Positions 12,671-25,270 of a DNA stretch of 64,000 bases are shown here, piece by piece. Numbering within the stretch: the stretch's first letter is position 1; each line of letters starts with the position of its first letter. Under the pieces are notes generated by a model. The model was given only the letters and a program-made list of their open reading frames with translations. It was not told the origin of the DNA and made no database searches. A program made the translations under genes and the position numbers. Location: positions 26,988,543 to 27,052,542 of the forward strand of contig NC_135048.1 in the NCBI RefSeq assembly GCF_051014685.1, given 5' to 3'. This stretch comes from Ptiloglossa arizonensis (taxonomy: Eukaryota; Arthropoda; Insecta; Hymenoptera; Colletidae).

Positions 12671-14039
12671 GTTTAAACAACGCTCGTATCCGTCTAATTC
12701 AACAATATCAATATTGACCGTGGAAAGATTCGATATTTCGTTACCAACGAGGACCAATACTCCTCGAAACGTTCGACCGAACGAAACCGTGGGTTGTTTA
12801 TTCGTTTCTCTCTCGCGCGTAATTGCCCGCGATACATTCAGCGCGCGCAAAAAACGAGATATTTGTCAAGTGTCACGATGGCGGCTAGTCCGACGCGCGA
12901 TGATGCGGCTCTTATTAACGATCGTCCGTGCGATTTCTCGAAAGCGGGCCCCGCGCCTACGCAGCAACTTTCGATCAAGAAAGTTCGGATGACACAGCTG
13001 AACGGGTCATCGCGCGCGACGATAATTAAATGGCAAGCTTTACGAAGACGATGGTGGGGGGAGGTGATCTCGTGCTCGATCCATCGACAACAACGAATCG
13101 ATACTTTGGGACATCAATACGGATTTTACTCCACGAAACTGTCTCGTCGTAAAAAAAAAATTATACTTACCCGCGATAACAAAGTATCGCAATGGCTCCT
13201 GTTCGAGAACGGTCGCTTCGAAGTCACCAATGAAACCGTGGAACGAACCGTTGGAAATCCACTCGTGGACCGTTGTATTAAAGTAGGATTAACATCGAAA
13301 TTATTAGCATTCGAACCGGATCGGTTAATCATTCTTTATCCTGTTTTCGGCCGAACATTATTATCCACGAGCGGCATCGTATATTACACGATGCACGAAA
13401 ATGTCGCCGATAAACGTACGACGAATCATGCAAATATCGCTGAAACGGCCGCTGTTAATTTTGATTAATCTACGCGACGTGTTACCATCAATAACCGATT
13501 TACGAGGCCTTTCGGTAGAACCAGTCTTGTGTTCTCGCTAATCCCACTTATTATTGTCCATTGAGGTATTAGCGAACGGATTGCCGCGAGGAATTATGGA
13601 TCGATATAACTTTTGCCGCGCGTATTTGGGTAAACGAAATTGTCCCTTGACAAATTGCACGGACTTTGCGCGAAATATATCACGACGGAAGGTATTAGCG
13701 TTCGTTTGGTCGCGAGAGATTGTACAAGGTGGTCAAGTTTAGAATAGGGTCGAAGTTTAGGATAATTCGGAATACTTTGGAATATTTTAGAATGCTTCGG
13801 AACACTCGGAAATATTTGAACAAAGTTGTAAGGTGATAAGGGTAAATTATCTTTTAGTCTATAATGTACCATTATTTAATCCCCGTGAGGTGGATCCGTG
13901 CGTAAGACGGTGCGTGGGTCCGTTCGGACCCACGCCATGATATTCGTGTCGTTAGAATTAGAATTAGATTATATATATATGTATAGAAATAGAGTATTTC
14001 TATTTCTTTACGTTTCTCTGAACGATGAATTATTGTCCC
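12671..14039. other. no gene recognised; includes a long but unsupported open frame
   Basis: A 224-codon plus-strand frame (12794-13468) covers GC-rich and AT-rich DNA alike. It has no recognisable domain or adjoining splice pattern and is treated as chance. A short AT-dinucleotide run is near 13968-13981. Nothing else was identified. Confidence 0.45.
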
Positions 14040-14590
14040 ACGACTTAAACAAATGAGTTTGAAAAATATTCATTGCGACATTTTTCAACCTATGCACATT
14101 TAAGTAAAAAAATGAGCTTGAAATATGTCCCGATGGATGTTCAAACCTATGCGCGTTTAAGTAAAAAAATGAGCTTGAAAAATATTCATTGAAATAGTTT
14201 TCAACCTATGCTCGCTTAAGTAAAAAAATGAGCTTGAAAAATACCCATTGAAACATTTTTAAACCTATGCACGTTTAAGTAAAAAAATGAGCTTGAAAAA
14301 TATCTATTGGAACAATTTTCAACCTATACACGTTTAAGTAAAAAAATGAGCTTGAAAAATATCCATTAGGACATTTTTTACGCTATGCGAGTTTAAGTAA
14401 AAAAATGAGCTTGAAAAGTATCCATGCTATGAGACATTTTTCAACCTATGCACGTTTAAGTAAAAAAAATGAGCTTGAGAAGTACCTATTGGAACAGTTA
14501 TCAACCTACACACGTTTAAGTAAAAAATGAGCTTGAAAAATATCCATTGGGATCCATTTTTCAACGTATGAACGTTCGAGTAAGAAAATC
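14040..14590. repeat. minisatellite D, 59-bp unit, about 9 copies
   Basis: Starts of GTAAAAAAATGAGCTTGAAA fall at 14104, 14161, 14220, 14279, 14338, 14397, 14460 and 14520, with a related end at 14579. A TTTTCAACCTATGCACGTTT block completes each unit. The period is not a multiple of three, so coding is excluded. Confidence 0.96.
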
Positions 14591-15490
14591 GAGATTACTT
14601 CGGAATTCCATTTGGAACCAGATCGTTCGCACTTTCGACGCTTCCGTCAGTCTGTACGCTCAATGAGAGACACCCCGCTTTCCAGTTACGCCGAGGATAC
14701 GGGGGTTTACGTCCACTCGAGGATCCTCTTACGACTCGCGGTGCGTGCGCAACGGGCCCAATTAGCGAGACCGCAAGAGAGCGACTTCTCTCCCTTTCCA
14801 CGTCGTCCTCTTCCGCCTCCCCTACTTCCCGCGCTCCCAGGCGTACACTTACTTAGGGTCAAACGCTCGTAAACGTCCGCTCGAAACGCTCGACGCGACT
14901 CCGGTCCCCTCCCCTCCCCTCCGCCGTGCCGTCGATGTCCGTGAAAAACACATGAATTTCCCGACGGCCAATGGGACGGTCCCACGGTGACCCCGGATTG
15001 TCAACCTTAAGGCCGTGCCCCCCTCTCTCTCTCTCCCGCCGGTTGCTTTTCACCGGGGTTTTCTATATCGCCCTCTTCGTCGCGCAGCGCGCGCTAACGG
15101 CTTCGACCGGCCAAGCCCACAGGCCACAGGTGTAGTAAACCTCTTTACCTCACGCACTCGCGTGTAATGGCCCCTCTTACGCTCTCGCGCCGAGCATCTG
15201 CCATCTACGGCCTGTACAGGGTGTACCACGATATTATTGCCCAGGCGTTTTCCTTCCGACTGAAATCGACGTTAAAACAGAGAGAAAGAGAGAGATGCGT
15301 TCTTGGACGAGAGGTACAACGACGAGAGGATTGTTGTCGAATTTGTGATAATTAAGACCTTGGATTTTCGATGGGTTGTCAGGTTGCTTGGAAAAGGGAG
15401 CTTTGATAACGTCCTTGTGGGACTAGGATGTACAGGAGATAGGTGACATGGTTATGGTGAATTTTTTGGAGGAGGTTAGAAGTTTAGCTG
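14591..15490. other. no gene recognised; GC-rich then AT-rich unique DNA
   Basis: Bases 14.6-15.3 kb are C- and CG-rich with short TC runs (15020-15040), with overlapping frames on both strands and no domain. No promoter or exon can be supported. Confidence 0.45.
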
Positions 15491-15494
15491 GTGG

Positions 15495-15730
15495 ATTAGA
15501 ACTCTATTTTGTTATTTTGTTTTAGATGGTAGAGTTAGAACTCCGTTTAGTTATTTTATTTTAAATAATGGAACTAGAACTCCATTTGATTATTTTATTT
15601 TGGATGGTGGCGCTAGAACTTCATTTGGTTACGTTGTTTTAAATGGTGGACTTAGAACTCCATTCGATTACTTTGTTTCAGGTAGTGGCGCTAGAACTCC
15701 ATTTGGTTACTTTATTTTAAATGGTACTTC
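15495..15730. repeat. minisatellite E, 39-bp unit, 6 copies
   Basis: AGAACTCCATTTGGTTATTT units start at 15498, 15536, 15576, 15615, 15653 and 15692, alternating with TTTTAAATGGTGG. Confidence 0.93.
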
Positions 15731-15877
15731 GAGTGGACTAAATTTTTAGTTACAATTTACTAGTACTTGTACTTTATTTATTAACGATGAAATCTCCTTC
15801 GAATTTGTAAAGTATTATATATAGTATATAGAGGTATAGTATATAGAGCATCAGCTACCTCCTAGAGTAAGTATATA

Positions 15878-16008
15878 TTGGATTGTTAGAAAAGTCATTT
15901 CGTTTGTTTTGGTGAAAATGAAACACAATTTTTTTAGAGTGTACAAACATTTTATTAAATTATATATTTTCCATTTTGGAAAACGAAATAATTTTCCGAA
16001 CAACCCAA
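15878..16008. mobile_element. MITE copy 2 (full length, TA target duplication)
   Basis: TTGGATTGTTAGAAAAGTC on the left and CCGAACAACCCAA on the right form the inverted ends. A TA dinucleotide sits immediately outside each end (15876-15877 and 16009-16010), as expected for Tc1/mariner insertion. The element is 131 bp and non-coding. Confidence 0.92.
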
Positions 16009-16518
16009 TACACAGAAATACGACTGAATAAAATTTCAAGCCGATAAATTGATCAATAAGTGAAGATACATAGACAATTTCTTTCAATTTTGATCACTCG
16101 ACCCTCGCCTTTGAAGCAAGAGCATAAGAGCTCGATACTCCGCTGAATCGCACATCGAGTAACACTCCCATCGTACAAACTAACAAACGAAATCCAATTA
16201 CGAACGAAACACCGTATTTCATGAAACCTAAACCTCGCTCGACATCGCGTCGCTAAAATTCTTCTCTCTGGAAAGAATTCCCGCGAGCTCGCTAGTTCCA
16301 CAAACCGAGATTAACGCAATTTATAAACCCGGCGCGAACGATATCACCTTAAACGCTCTCAGCGAAGGCGCGTCGCCGAAATGGACACGATCTCGCCGAT
16401 TTTGCAAGAAGAAGGTCGCACGATCGACGTATGCCCCTAAATCGAACGCGTCCCTGTAACAGAAACGTATCGGGAGAAACTCGGTGCAAAAACCTGGCGG
16501 GTATTGAAATTTCAAGGC

Positions 16519-16662
16519 GAGATCGAAGAAGAAAAAGAGGAAAAAGAAGAAGAAGAAGAAGAAAAAGAAAAAGAAGAAAAAGAAGAAGAAGAAGAAGAAA
16601 ACGACAACGAAGAACAAGAACAAGAACAAGAAGAATCAGAAGAAGAGAAAACAAAAAAAAAT
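16519..16662. repeat. GAA/AAG polypurine tract
   Basis: About 140 bp of GAAGAA/GAAAAAG on the plus strand. It produces poly-Glu, poly-Lys/Arg and poly-Phe/Leu pseudo-proteins in different frames. No flanking exon structure supports real coding. Confidence 0.93.
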
Positions 16663-17969
16663 GAAAAGTCCACCGCGAGAACGAACGACGTATAACGGCG
16701 CGATTATCGGACACCTGCGACGCGCGTCTCGCGGTTACAAATGCTTTTATCCGTAATGTCGTCGCGGCGCGTCGCATATTCCTTCCAGGAAGCCGTCGGG
16801 CTCGCGAACCGACGGAATCAAGGTCTCCACGGTCGTCAACGTAGAACCGAAACAACAAAACACGCGTCGGTGTGTGTTTTCGAATCGTTCGCAGGTGTCG
16901 CGATTCGTCAGCCTCGGTTTTCTTGCCGCGCTTCGGCACGCCGCGGTATCGCGACGCAATCACGCGTTTGATATTCCAGCGCGAATCGTGAAAAATCGTC
17001 CCGGTATTACTACCTGTTCGACGGGAACGTACACACCGGCCGCGATAACGACGAATCGAGGAGCACGAGGCAGAGAGACGGTTAAGGGAAGAGTGAACGG
17101 GGGGTGGGAGGTGGAGGAGGTGGGGACGTACACGGGAGACTCCGGCAATTAGACGAACGAGACGTGAAATTGATAATACGCGGCGGAATGCAAATCAGGG
17201 TTGAAGAATCGAGACGAAAACGATTCTCCTTCGGGGGGTACCGCTATTCACACAGGGGGACCAGGGGCGCCCCCTCGACGAACAACCGGTCCTTCCGACT
17301 CTTCCGGTCTCTCCTCTGCTCTCACTCCTCCCTTCGTATCCATCCGTTTTCTACTTCTTCAACGAAGAGAGACTTTATTAATTTACGACTGAACTGACGG
17401 GTCCACTGTTCCGTTTGGATTTACATAACGCGTGGATAAAAAGAAATATATATGTATTGAGTAACCAGTGTCCGTTCGGAGACAAAAGGAGGGAACTGTG
17501 GTGTAGGAGAGTGTGGTGGGGGTAGAGAGTTCGCGGCGCTCTTGAATCGGCGCCACAGGTGCTTTACAAGGAGAGATTTATCCGTCGAGTTCGGGTGTTT
17601 GCTTATCGATGGTACCTACCTCTAACAACGGTCTAGTAAGGTAATTCGTTCTTTTTTAATTTCGACATCGATATTAGTCGTATACGTGTCCCGGGAATTT
17701 TGAGACGCGGTACTCGTGACTTCGGCCGCGTAAACATCGTAAGTCATCAGCTCACGGTATGAATTACGTAGGCGTGAAATATAGAATCGTGAGCGAGTAA
17801 GCGAGTAAGCGAGTCAGCTAGACTGTGCTCGCGTCGTATAACAGGATCTAGCGTCGTTCGCCGAGATCTGCATCTCGTACGCAAATTTTTACGGGAAGTT
17901 GCCACGAATCGAGAAACACGCCTGACGTTTTCGAAAAATCAGGAAATATTTCGACACGCCACCAACTCG
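16663..17969. other. no gene recognised; CpG-rich unique sequence
   Basis: CpG-rich around 16.7-17.4 kb, with short GCGAGTAA repeats near 17793-17815. No exon, promoter element or RNA gene could be supported. Confidence 0.45.
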
Positions 17970-19060
17970 CCTTTATGAAAGTCTCCCCGAGCGATAACCC
18001 AGATTTATTCGCGGTTCGCTTAACCAAGTTGACCACAGGACAGTATTTTAAATACTTTGGTATTTTATTGAGTTGTTCGGAAAATCATTTTGCTTTTTTG
18101 TTTTTTTTTTTTTTTTTGGTGAAAATGAAAGACGATTTTTTCAGAGTGTATATATATATACACTTTACTAAATTGTATATTCTCCATTTTGGAAAACGAA
18201 ATGACTTTCCGAGCAACACAATAGAATTGTAGAATTTCGAAAAATATTTAATTTCACACTTCTACGAAAGTTTGTCCAGCGGGCATTGCTCAGATTTCTA
18301 CGCAGTTTACTTTGTTCCGATCACAGGAGAATATTTTATATAATTTTGTACTTCGAAATACATTTTTTAATATCAAATTCATTTTAAGGATGTTCCCCAC
18401 ATTTCTTCGTAGTTTACTTAGTTCTAATCATGGAACAATATTTCATATGCATTCGTATTTCGAAATATAAAATTTTAAAAAATTAAATTTATCTAATGTT
18501 TTAATGAGAGTTTTTCCTAGACATTGCCCGAATTTCTTCACAGTTTACTAAGCTCTAATCGTGGGACAGTATTTCAAATACTTCTGTACTTAAAAATGTA
18601 GAATTTTCAAAAATAAAATTGATCTCAACACCCTACAAAGTAACTTTTACGAAAGTTTCCCCGAGAGATACCCTATGGTTCTTCCTAACTTACTCAATTC
18701 CATCCAAAGATTAGTATTTTAAGTACTTCCATTCTTCGAAATGTAGATTTTCCAAAAACAAAATTAATCTCAACACCCTTCCAAGTAACTTTTACCAAAG
18801 TTTCCCTGAAAGATACCCTATACTTCTTCCCAACTTACTCAATTCCCTAAAGAATAGTATTTTAAGTACTTCCATACTTCGAAATGTAGAATTTCCAAAA
18901 ATAAAATTGATCTCAACACCCTTAAGAGTCATTTTTACGAAAGTTCCCCATACCCTATGCTTCTTCCCAACTTACTCAATTCCAACCAGAGAGAACAGCA
19001 TTTGAAATACTTCCGGTACCTCGAGATACAGAATTTCTAAAAATAAAATTCGTTCGCACA
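17970..19060. repeat. satellite F, about 144-bp units, about 7 copies, split by a MITE
   Basis: Units contain TACGAAAGTTTCCCCGAGAG, TTCTTCCCAACTTACTCAAT, AGTATTTTAAGTACTTCC and AATTGATCTCAACACCC. The last block recurs at 18622, 18767 and 18910. The first unit (17970-18066) is interrupted at AAATACTTTGGTATTTTA by MITE copy 3 and resumes after it with GAATTGTAGAATTTCG. Confidence 0.9.
18068..18221. mobile_element. MITE copy 3 (full length, inside satellite F)
   Basis: The ends are TTGAGTTGTTCGGAAAATC and TTTCCGAGCAACACAA, with TA at 18066-18067 and 18222-18223. It is longer than other copies because of a poly-T tract and a TATATATA expansion. Confidence 0.92.
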
Positions 19061-19739
19061 CTCCTGAACGGAACACGGTACATCTATTTAGCCCGTGTTG
19101 ACATTTCGAATCGGGACACTGGTTTCCTCGAAGGTCCACGTTCCATTCCGTCGAAGACCGAATCTCTTCCATCGAAAAAAAAAAAAAAAAAAAAAGGAAA
19201 AGAAACACGTTACCCAAGCAATTGCGCAATTCGGTTAAAATTTCAGCTTCGCTCGGTCCGAAACCACCCCCAAAAAAATCGTCGGTTTGACGAGTTTACG
19301 TAATCGAAGAACTCGGGCCCCCTCCCCCTCTTCCCTCGATAAATGTACGCGCGCGTGTACGTGCACGTCCTCGCGCGTTGGTAGCGCTTTTTCGTCCGTA
19401 ACGCGTGTAGCGCGGTCAGATCCTCGGAAACCTGAATCGTCGGGCCAAGAAACCACTAGAGCTCGTTCGACGGACATCGAGTGGGCCCCTACTTCTTCGT
19501 CCCACCTAAGTCAACAAGCGAGTAGTCCCAGGCATTTTAACGTCCGGGGTTACGGGCACGAGTGCTCGTGAATACACGCAGGTGCACGCAGGTGAACGCT
19601 GCCGATTGTGTCACTTCTCGTGAATTCTCTCTCGAACGGTCCAAGAGAAAAGCGACGGAGACGGAACACGCGGAAACCGCGCGTACTCGGTCATTGAAAT
19701 CTCCAGGCAGCCGTGGAAGAATCGCGAATGCCTCAAAAA

Positions 19740-20300
19740 ACGTTGATTTTTAAAAATGATTATTATCAGAAGGAGACGAGACGATCAAATATTCCCAGTT
19801 TGAGGACCGATCTGTTTTCTTTGAAATCGTGCATTACCTCCATGTATTATTTTACATCTCGAAGATCTTTTATACGTTTTTGTACGGAGAGTGTACTTTG
19901 TCTCGATTATTTGCAATTCGAGAAAAGTCGTACAGAGTGAACACCTAGTAAAATTGATATTCGAAAAGGATTATTATTGGAAAAAGAATGATAAAATTTG
20001 TCCACTTTGAGGACCAATCTCAAGGTCCTCTCTTCGATTTTTCTTTGAAATTATGCACTACCTCTATGTATTATTTGTCACTTTGAAGATCTTTTAAACG
20101 TTTTTGTACAGAAAGTGTGTTTTGTCTCGATCATTTCCAATTCGAAGAAAGTCGTAGAGATTGAACACGATAAAATCTTCGTGTTCCAAGGATATGTCCA
20201 GCGAAATCCAATTACACCAAAAGGCTTGTTTTTTAAAATTGATTCTTATCGGAAGAAGACTGAAGTTTTCTTCGAACTTGTGCACTAGCTCTGGGTATTA
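19740..20300. repeat. repeat G, about 224-bp unit, about 2.5 copies
   Basis: TTTGTCTCGAT(T/C)ATTT(G/C)CAATTCGA recurs at 19897 and 20121. The flanking GAAGATCTTTTA.ACGTTTTTGTAC and GAGGACC(G/A)ATCT blocks also repeat, with a diverged third copy to about 20300. Confidence 0.8.
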
Positions 20301-22250
20301 TTATAGTTCTTCTCGAAGATTCGATCTTTGAAAAATTGTTGCACGGAAAACGTATTCCCCCTCCCGATTATTTCCAATACTCGACGTTCCACTGCATTCG
20401 GTGTCGCCCCTTTTGAACAATCCGACACAGCAATTCTCACCGGAAAATTACCCGTTCCGATAATACAAGCAATAACTTCTAACGTTACGTTCAAATCGAT
20501 CTACATACGTACCGAACGGCTACGTGGCGAATTGTGTACAAATTCACACACCGATAAAAGAGCAAGAGAAATTGAAATCCCCGAAGAAGCATCCAAAGGG
20601 AGTCTACATAAAAACTTCAATCCACCGAAATATTGATTTAAAAGAGTCCTATCGCAAAAAAAAGAATAAATAAAATATCTTTAGTCGAATATAATTTTCC
20701 CTCAATCGTATACGTGTCAACTCGTTCGAAATATTCGACAAGCGGCTACGCCAATGCGAGGCCTTAAATCATGATGCACGATAAAAACATTCTTCCACCT
20801 CCGCGTTAATGTTAAGTCCACAGTTTTGAAATTACTCTTAAAAAAAGTTTCAATGCATGATATTCGTTGTTCGAACTTTCGCGATTTTTTTGTTCGTTTT
20901 CCAAAACGTTTCACTTTCGACTTCCCACGAGGCATTTAAACACTACAGAGGGGGCCATTCAAATACGACACGAGGTCGATGCTCCTCAAACTTTCGATGA
21001 TCTTCAAACTTTCGAACGGGTACATTTCTTCGTTGACCTCAGCTGTGCATTGTCCACGTCGTTTCCAATTGAAAGAAAGAAAAAAGAAAAAAAAAACAAT
21101 CGCTCAACGAAAAGTCGATCTTTCGCATCCCATAGTCGTCCCACTCGCCTCGATCGACGCTCGAAACTCCCTGGTAGTGTAAAAAGGTCGTAATGATTTT
21201 ACGATTTTTGCCCCTCCCCACTCCTCTGAGCATCCCCGTTCGTTCGTGTAAGTCACGACCTTGCGTCGAAGCACGCGCGCAAGAACCGAGAATGCGCGGC
21301 GAAGATTTATGCGGTGTGTATTACGCGCGCCCGGTTTATAGATCCGAGGAGGAGAAATGATAATAAATCGGAGGAAACGCGTTTCCATTGTTGGAGGTGG
21401 AAGAACTGCCCCCCACCTACCCTCCTCACCGCCTCCACCTAGAGCCGTACGATGGATAAGAAAATAAGCGGTTGCGGTTCTTGCGTCGGGAGTATCGCAT
21501 AAAATCCCACGAAACGTACGAAGAAAAAAGGGTACCGGTCGGTCGTTCGCGGCGCGGAATGGAATCGCCGCGGAATCGCATTAGAAACGCGATACCGTCC
21601 ACGATCCACGCTCGTTGAATCGCGGAGAGTCCAGTTGCCTCCAGTTCGCCTTCCAGTTCCTCATTGCCGCGCGTTCATAAATTATCGCAACTTATGATAT
21701 ATTATCCGTGGACCGTGAAATTCCCTCGATTCCGGGCCAACGTAATTAGCAATAAACGCTCGAGGGCGACGGGCTCGGGAGGATGATAGGTCCACGGGGC
21801 CCGCTTCCTCGTCGACCGGGCCCTCCGATACGAGGCCCAGGTGTCGTTCTCTTAACCTTGGCGCGTTTATCGGGTCCTTTCTCGAGCCGACGTATTGTTC
21901 TCTCCGCGATTAAATTTGTCGCGCGAATCTCGATTTACGAAATGCTGCGACAGCGTTGGATTGGATTGGATTCACGAGAATATAGAACGGGTATATAGAA
22001 CGATTTGTAGATCGAGATCGGTGCGAAGAAGCATCGAAGGATCGACGGGTAGGAGAGTACTGGAGGCGAGTCGAAAATTGAACGTTTTCTAGTAATTTTG
22101 AATTTATGTTATATATGTATACTATGTATGGAACAGTTTATAATTGTAGCAACGAAGACTGTGCACTCGAGATCTTTGAGAAGAAATTAGCCCGAATACG
22201 TGGAACTTGTATTTTCAACTTCGTAACGGAACGAGATTGTATAGGTTTCC
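20301..22250. other. no gene recognised
   Basis: Unique sequence of mixed composition, CpG-rich at 21.2-22.0 kb. Frames of up to about 108 codons are unsupported. No RNA gene or exon was identified. Confidence 0.45.
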
Positions 22251-22256
22251 GAGCAC

Positions 22257-22540
22257 TTCGGGTCAAAAATGACCCGAACGAAACGCGAAACTCGTTCTTT
22301 CAGCTTTATAATGTGATAGGAGAACTTTAAAAATATCAAAAGCACGAAATTACGTCTATTGAGGTAGCTTTGGGTCAAAAATGACCCGTACAAAGCGTGA
22401 AACTCGCGCTTCTAACTTCACAATAAGAGAAACAACAAAAGGACCTAAAAAATATAAAAAGCTCTCGGTTATCTCTACCGAGATGTATTTTTCGCCGTAG
22501 AAAAAGACGCGAGGACGGGTCAAAAAAGACCCAAGGAATG
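22257..22540. repeat. three GGGTCA inverted-repeat boxes, spaced 115-145 bp
   Basis: TTCGGGTCA-AAAA-TGACCCGAA is a perfect 9-bp inverted repeat at 22257-22278. GGGTCA-AAAA-TGACCC follows at 22372-22387, and a decayed GGGTCAAAAAAGACCC lies at 22517-22532. Flanking blocks (CGTGAAACTCG, TATAAAAAGC-like) also repeat, so this is a short tandem array whose conserved centre matches nuclear-receptor half-sites. Confidence 0.8.
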
Positions 22541-22559
22541 CACCAAGCTCGAGCAACTC

Positions 22560-24759
22560 TCCGAACCGTGACCTCGACGCAAAGTTAAATTTTTTATTTG
22601 TTTTTTTTTTTTTCGTTCTCACCTTCGCCAAGTTCCGGTGTCACGGTTGGGTCAAACTGTTCCTAGAACGCCCGACGATCCTCGATATAAGCACCGGGGT
22701 GTTTATTACCGGGACTTTTAAGAGGAATACGCCGTTTCGAGCGTCTTCGACATCATCGAGTGTCGACGGCGGCGGCGGCGTTTCCCCGCGTTCGAGACAT
22801 CGCGTTAGAACGGAATTATCGGGAAAACGTGTTTAAGCGTAGTACATCAAGGCGGACAAATTTATTAGTAAATAAATAACCCGGGAGATACGATGATGCC
22901 GCGACGTTGTACACCGTGTCCGTGCGCGCTCGTCGCGAAACGGTCGTACTCGGCCCGCTCGGGCTCGCGCCGACGGTTCGGAATGCGAAAGACGCGCGAG
23001 ACGAAAGTAATCGAATACCATCTCGAGTTCGAGGTACGCGATTGCGGGCGTACGCGTAAGGGAAACGATGATCGAGGTGAGATTTAATGAACGACGATCA
23101 AGGCGCCACATATTGGCTATACAATATTCTTTATTTTTACTTCGTATTTTTTCGCCGAACACTCGGTTGTATTTGCACGCGTTCTCGATCGCGATCGTCC
23201 TCTGCTTCGTCTTCTCTTATATATCGTTTTCCGCCATTTTGTGGCAGCAGTTCGACGTTCGATGAATATTTGTACAACAATTAAGTACAAAACAGATGAG
23301 GTGCGCGAGAACCTGAAATTCACCAGTTGGGTCGAGAAATTAGAGGTATTTTCTTGTTGACGTAAAATTGGAGATTGTCGAGGTTTCGGAAACCATTTTG
23401 TGGTACGGACGCTGGAATTTTTTAGTTTTGAAGCTTCAAGTGTCCAATGAACCATTTGGTATTTTACGGTACTTATTATCGAGGTGTATTTTCAAAATCG
23501 TCTATGAATTATCGAGGCACGATTCTTTTGTGCGTTTGTTTCGTTTGAATTTATTGTACGAATGCAAAGAAATCTTGCGATTTGCATGGAGATGGAACAG
23601 AAATGTATTTCTCGGAGAATCTTTTACCCAGAAGTATTAAAATTGTACATCGATGCATATTAGTGACATATCCTCCCGTACCTGTTACACAAGTTACAAA
23701 TGGACGATCATTTTCTCATGCTGGTAATATCGTTGCAGCAGAGAATCGCGACCAGAGAAAGTGTAGATACGTTTTGCATATTCGAATTGAAAATAAAATA
23801 TTCCTCGATGTTATTTCTCAAAGAAACTTGTAACCGCGAGTACCAACACCGAGAAAATAATAAAATATTATCTTTCCCTCTACACGAGTTATGTCCATTT
23901 TCCAATGTCGGTAATATAAAAACGATCACCGAGGAACACGAACAAGTTATAAAAATCTATTCCATAGTTTTATTCGTTCGTTTGATGGGTTAATGGTTTC
24001 CAATTTTTTATTCACGGAACACGAAAACACATCGAGCTCGAAAATTCCAGCGTCCAGCAGCAACGAATAAAATATTCTCCAAGTATAATATTCGCATCTT
24101 TCGATCCGAAATTTTCGGATTCTCGCGCAGCCGTACAATTTTCGAGTGAAAAACCACGACAAATAACAAGAGTCTCACTGTCTTATTTTCCAACGATGCA
24201 CATTTTTAAAAAAATTCTTTTTTTATTTTTTGAAATCGACGAAAAAGAACGATCCGGTGCGCGCGCATACCGGGTGTCCGCGACGCGAAACTGACCAGTC
24301 ACGAGTGACTGGATCGCGTTAAATAAAGGGCTGGACATAAATAAAAACGAAAATCTCGATGCGAAGGCGGCTTAACGAAAACACTGGCCATTCCCGAGGA
24401 TCGAGGGAACAATATCGCGCGGAACTTCTCCGCTGTCCCCCGATCGCTCTGTTCGATCGCGGTTCTGCACACGCGTTTACACAATGGACGCACCACGCGC
24501 ACAAACGTACGTATATCTGTACACAAGGTGGTGCGACTCGATTTTTGCCTCGTAATTAGTGGGCCTTTGTCGTTAACGATACGATTGTTCGAAGGACCCG
24601 ACGACAACATTCGCTCGTCTTTCGCGCGTCTCTTTACGGTAAGTTTTCAAGGTCATCTTCGATTTAACTTACAATTTCTGCGCGTCATTTGTAAGTAACC
24701 TTGTAAGTTAAAAAATTATTACGGATAAAGAAATTGAAGAGAACCTGTCAAAATATTAC
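22560..24759. other. no gene recognised; AT-rich with CpG-rich islands
   Basis: CpG-rich at 22.65-23.05 and 24.25-24.6 kb, otherwise AT-rich. No exon of a known family and no RNA gene was seen. It could hold distal 3' flank or regulatory DNA of the knirps-family gene, but no motif supports that directly. Confidence 0.4.
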
Positions 24760-24769
24760 AGTATATGAA

Positions 24770-25270
24770 TGTGTCAAAGCTGGCCTACGGTTTAAGAAAA
24801 ATAATTGAGGATCTACAGTCTAGAACAAATCATAGTGGACGTCATAGGTGATCTACTGTTTAAAAAAAATAACATTGAAATCTATGGTCTAGAACAAATT
24901 ATAGTGGACGAAAACGTCATAGGTGACTTACCGTTTAAACAAATTATACAAACAAACTGTATTAGATGAGAATGTTAAAGATGACCTATCGTTTAAAAAA
25001 AATAATTGAGGATCTACGGTCTAGAAAAAATCATAGTGGACATCATAGGTGATCTACTGTTTAAAAAAAATAACATTGAGACCTACGGTGTAAAACAAGC
25101 CATAGTGGAAAACATCATAGGTGACCTACCATTTAAAAAAGATAACATTGAAATTTACAGTCTAAAACAAATTATAGTGGACGAAAACATCAAAGGTGAC
25201 CTACCGTTTAAGCAAACTACGCAAACAAACTGTATCAGATGATCCTGTTAAAGATGACCTACCGTTTGGA
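24770..25270. repeat. repeat H, about 70-bp subunits in a larger pattern of about 200 bp
   Basis: ATAGTGGACGTCATAGGTGA, TCTACTGTTTAAAAAAAATA and ACATTGAAATCTATGGTCTA recur many times. The longer phrase AATAATTGAGGATCTAC appears near 24800 and 25003, giving a second-order spacing of about 203 bp. Confidence 0.88.

Noticed and set aside
12794..13468. 224-codon plus-strand open frame
   Set aside because: No domain, crosses sequence of very different composition, no splice or promoter context; long frames are expected in stop-poor CpG-rich DNA.
16504..16695. Poly-Glu/Lys protein frame
   Set aside because: A translated GAA/AAG tract; other frames of the same tract are equally open.
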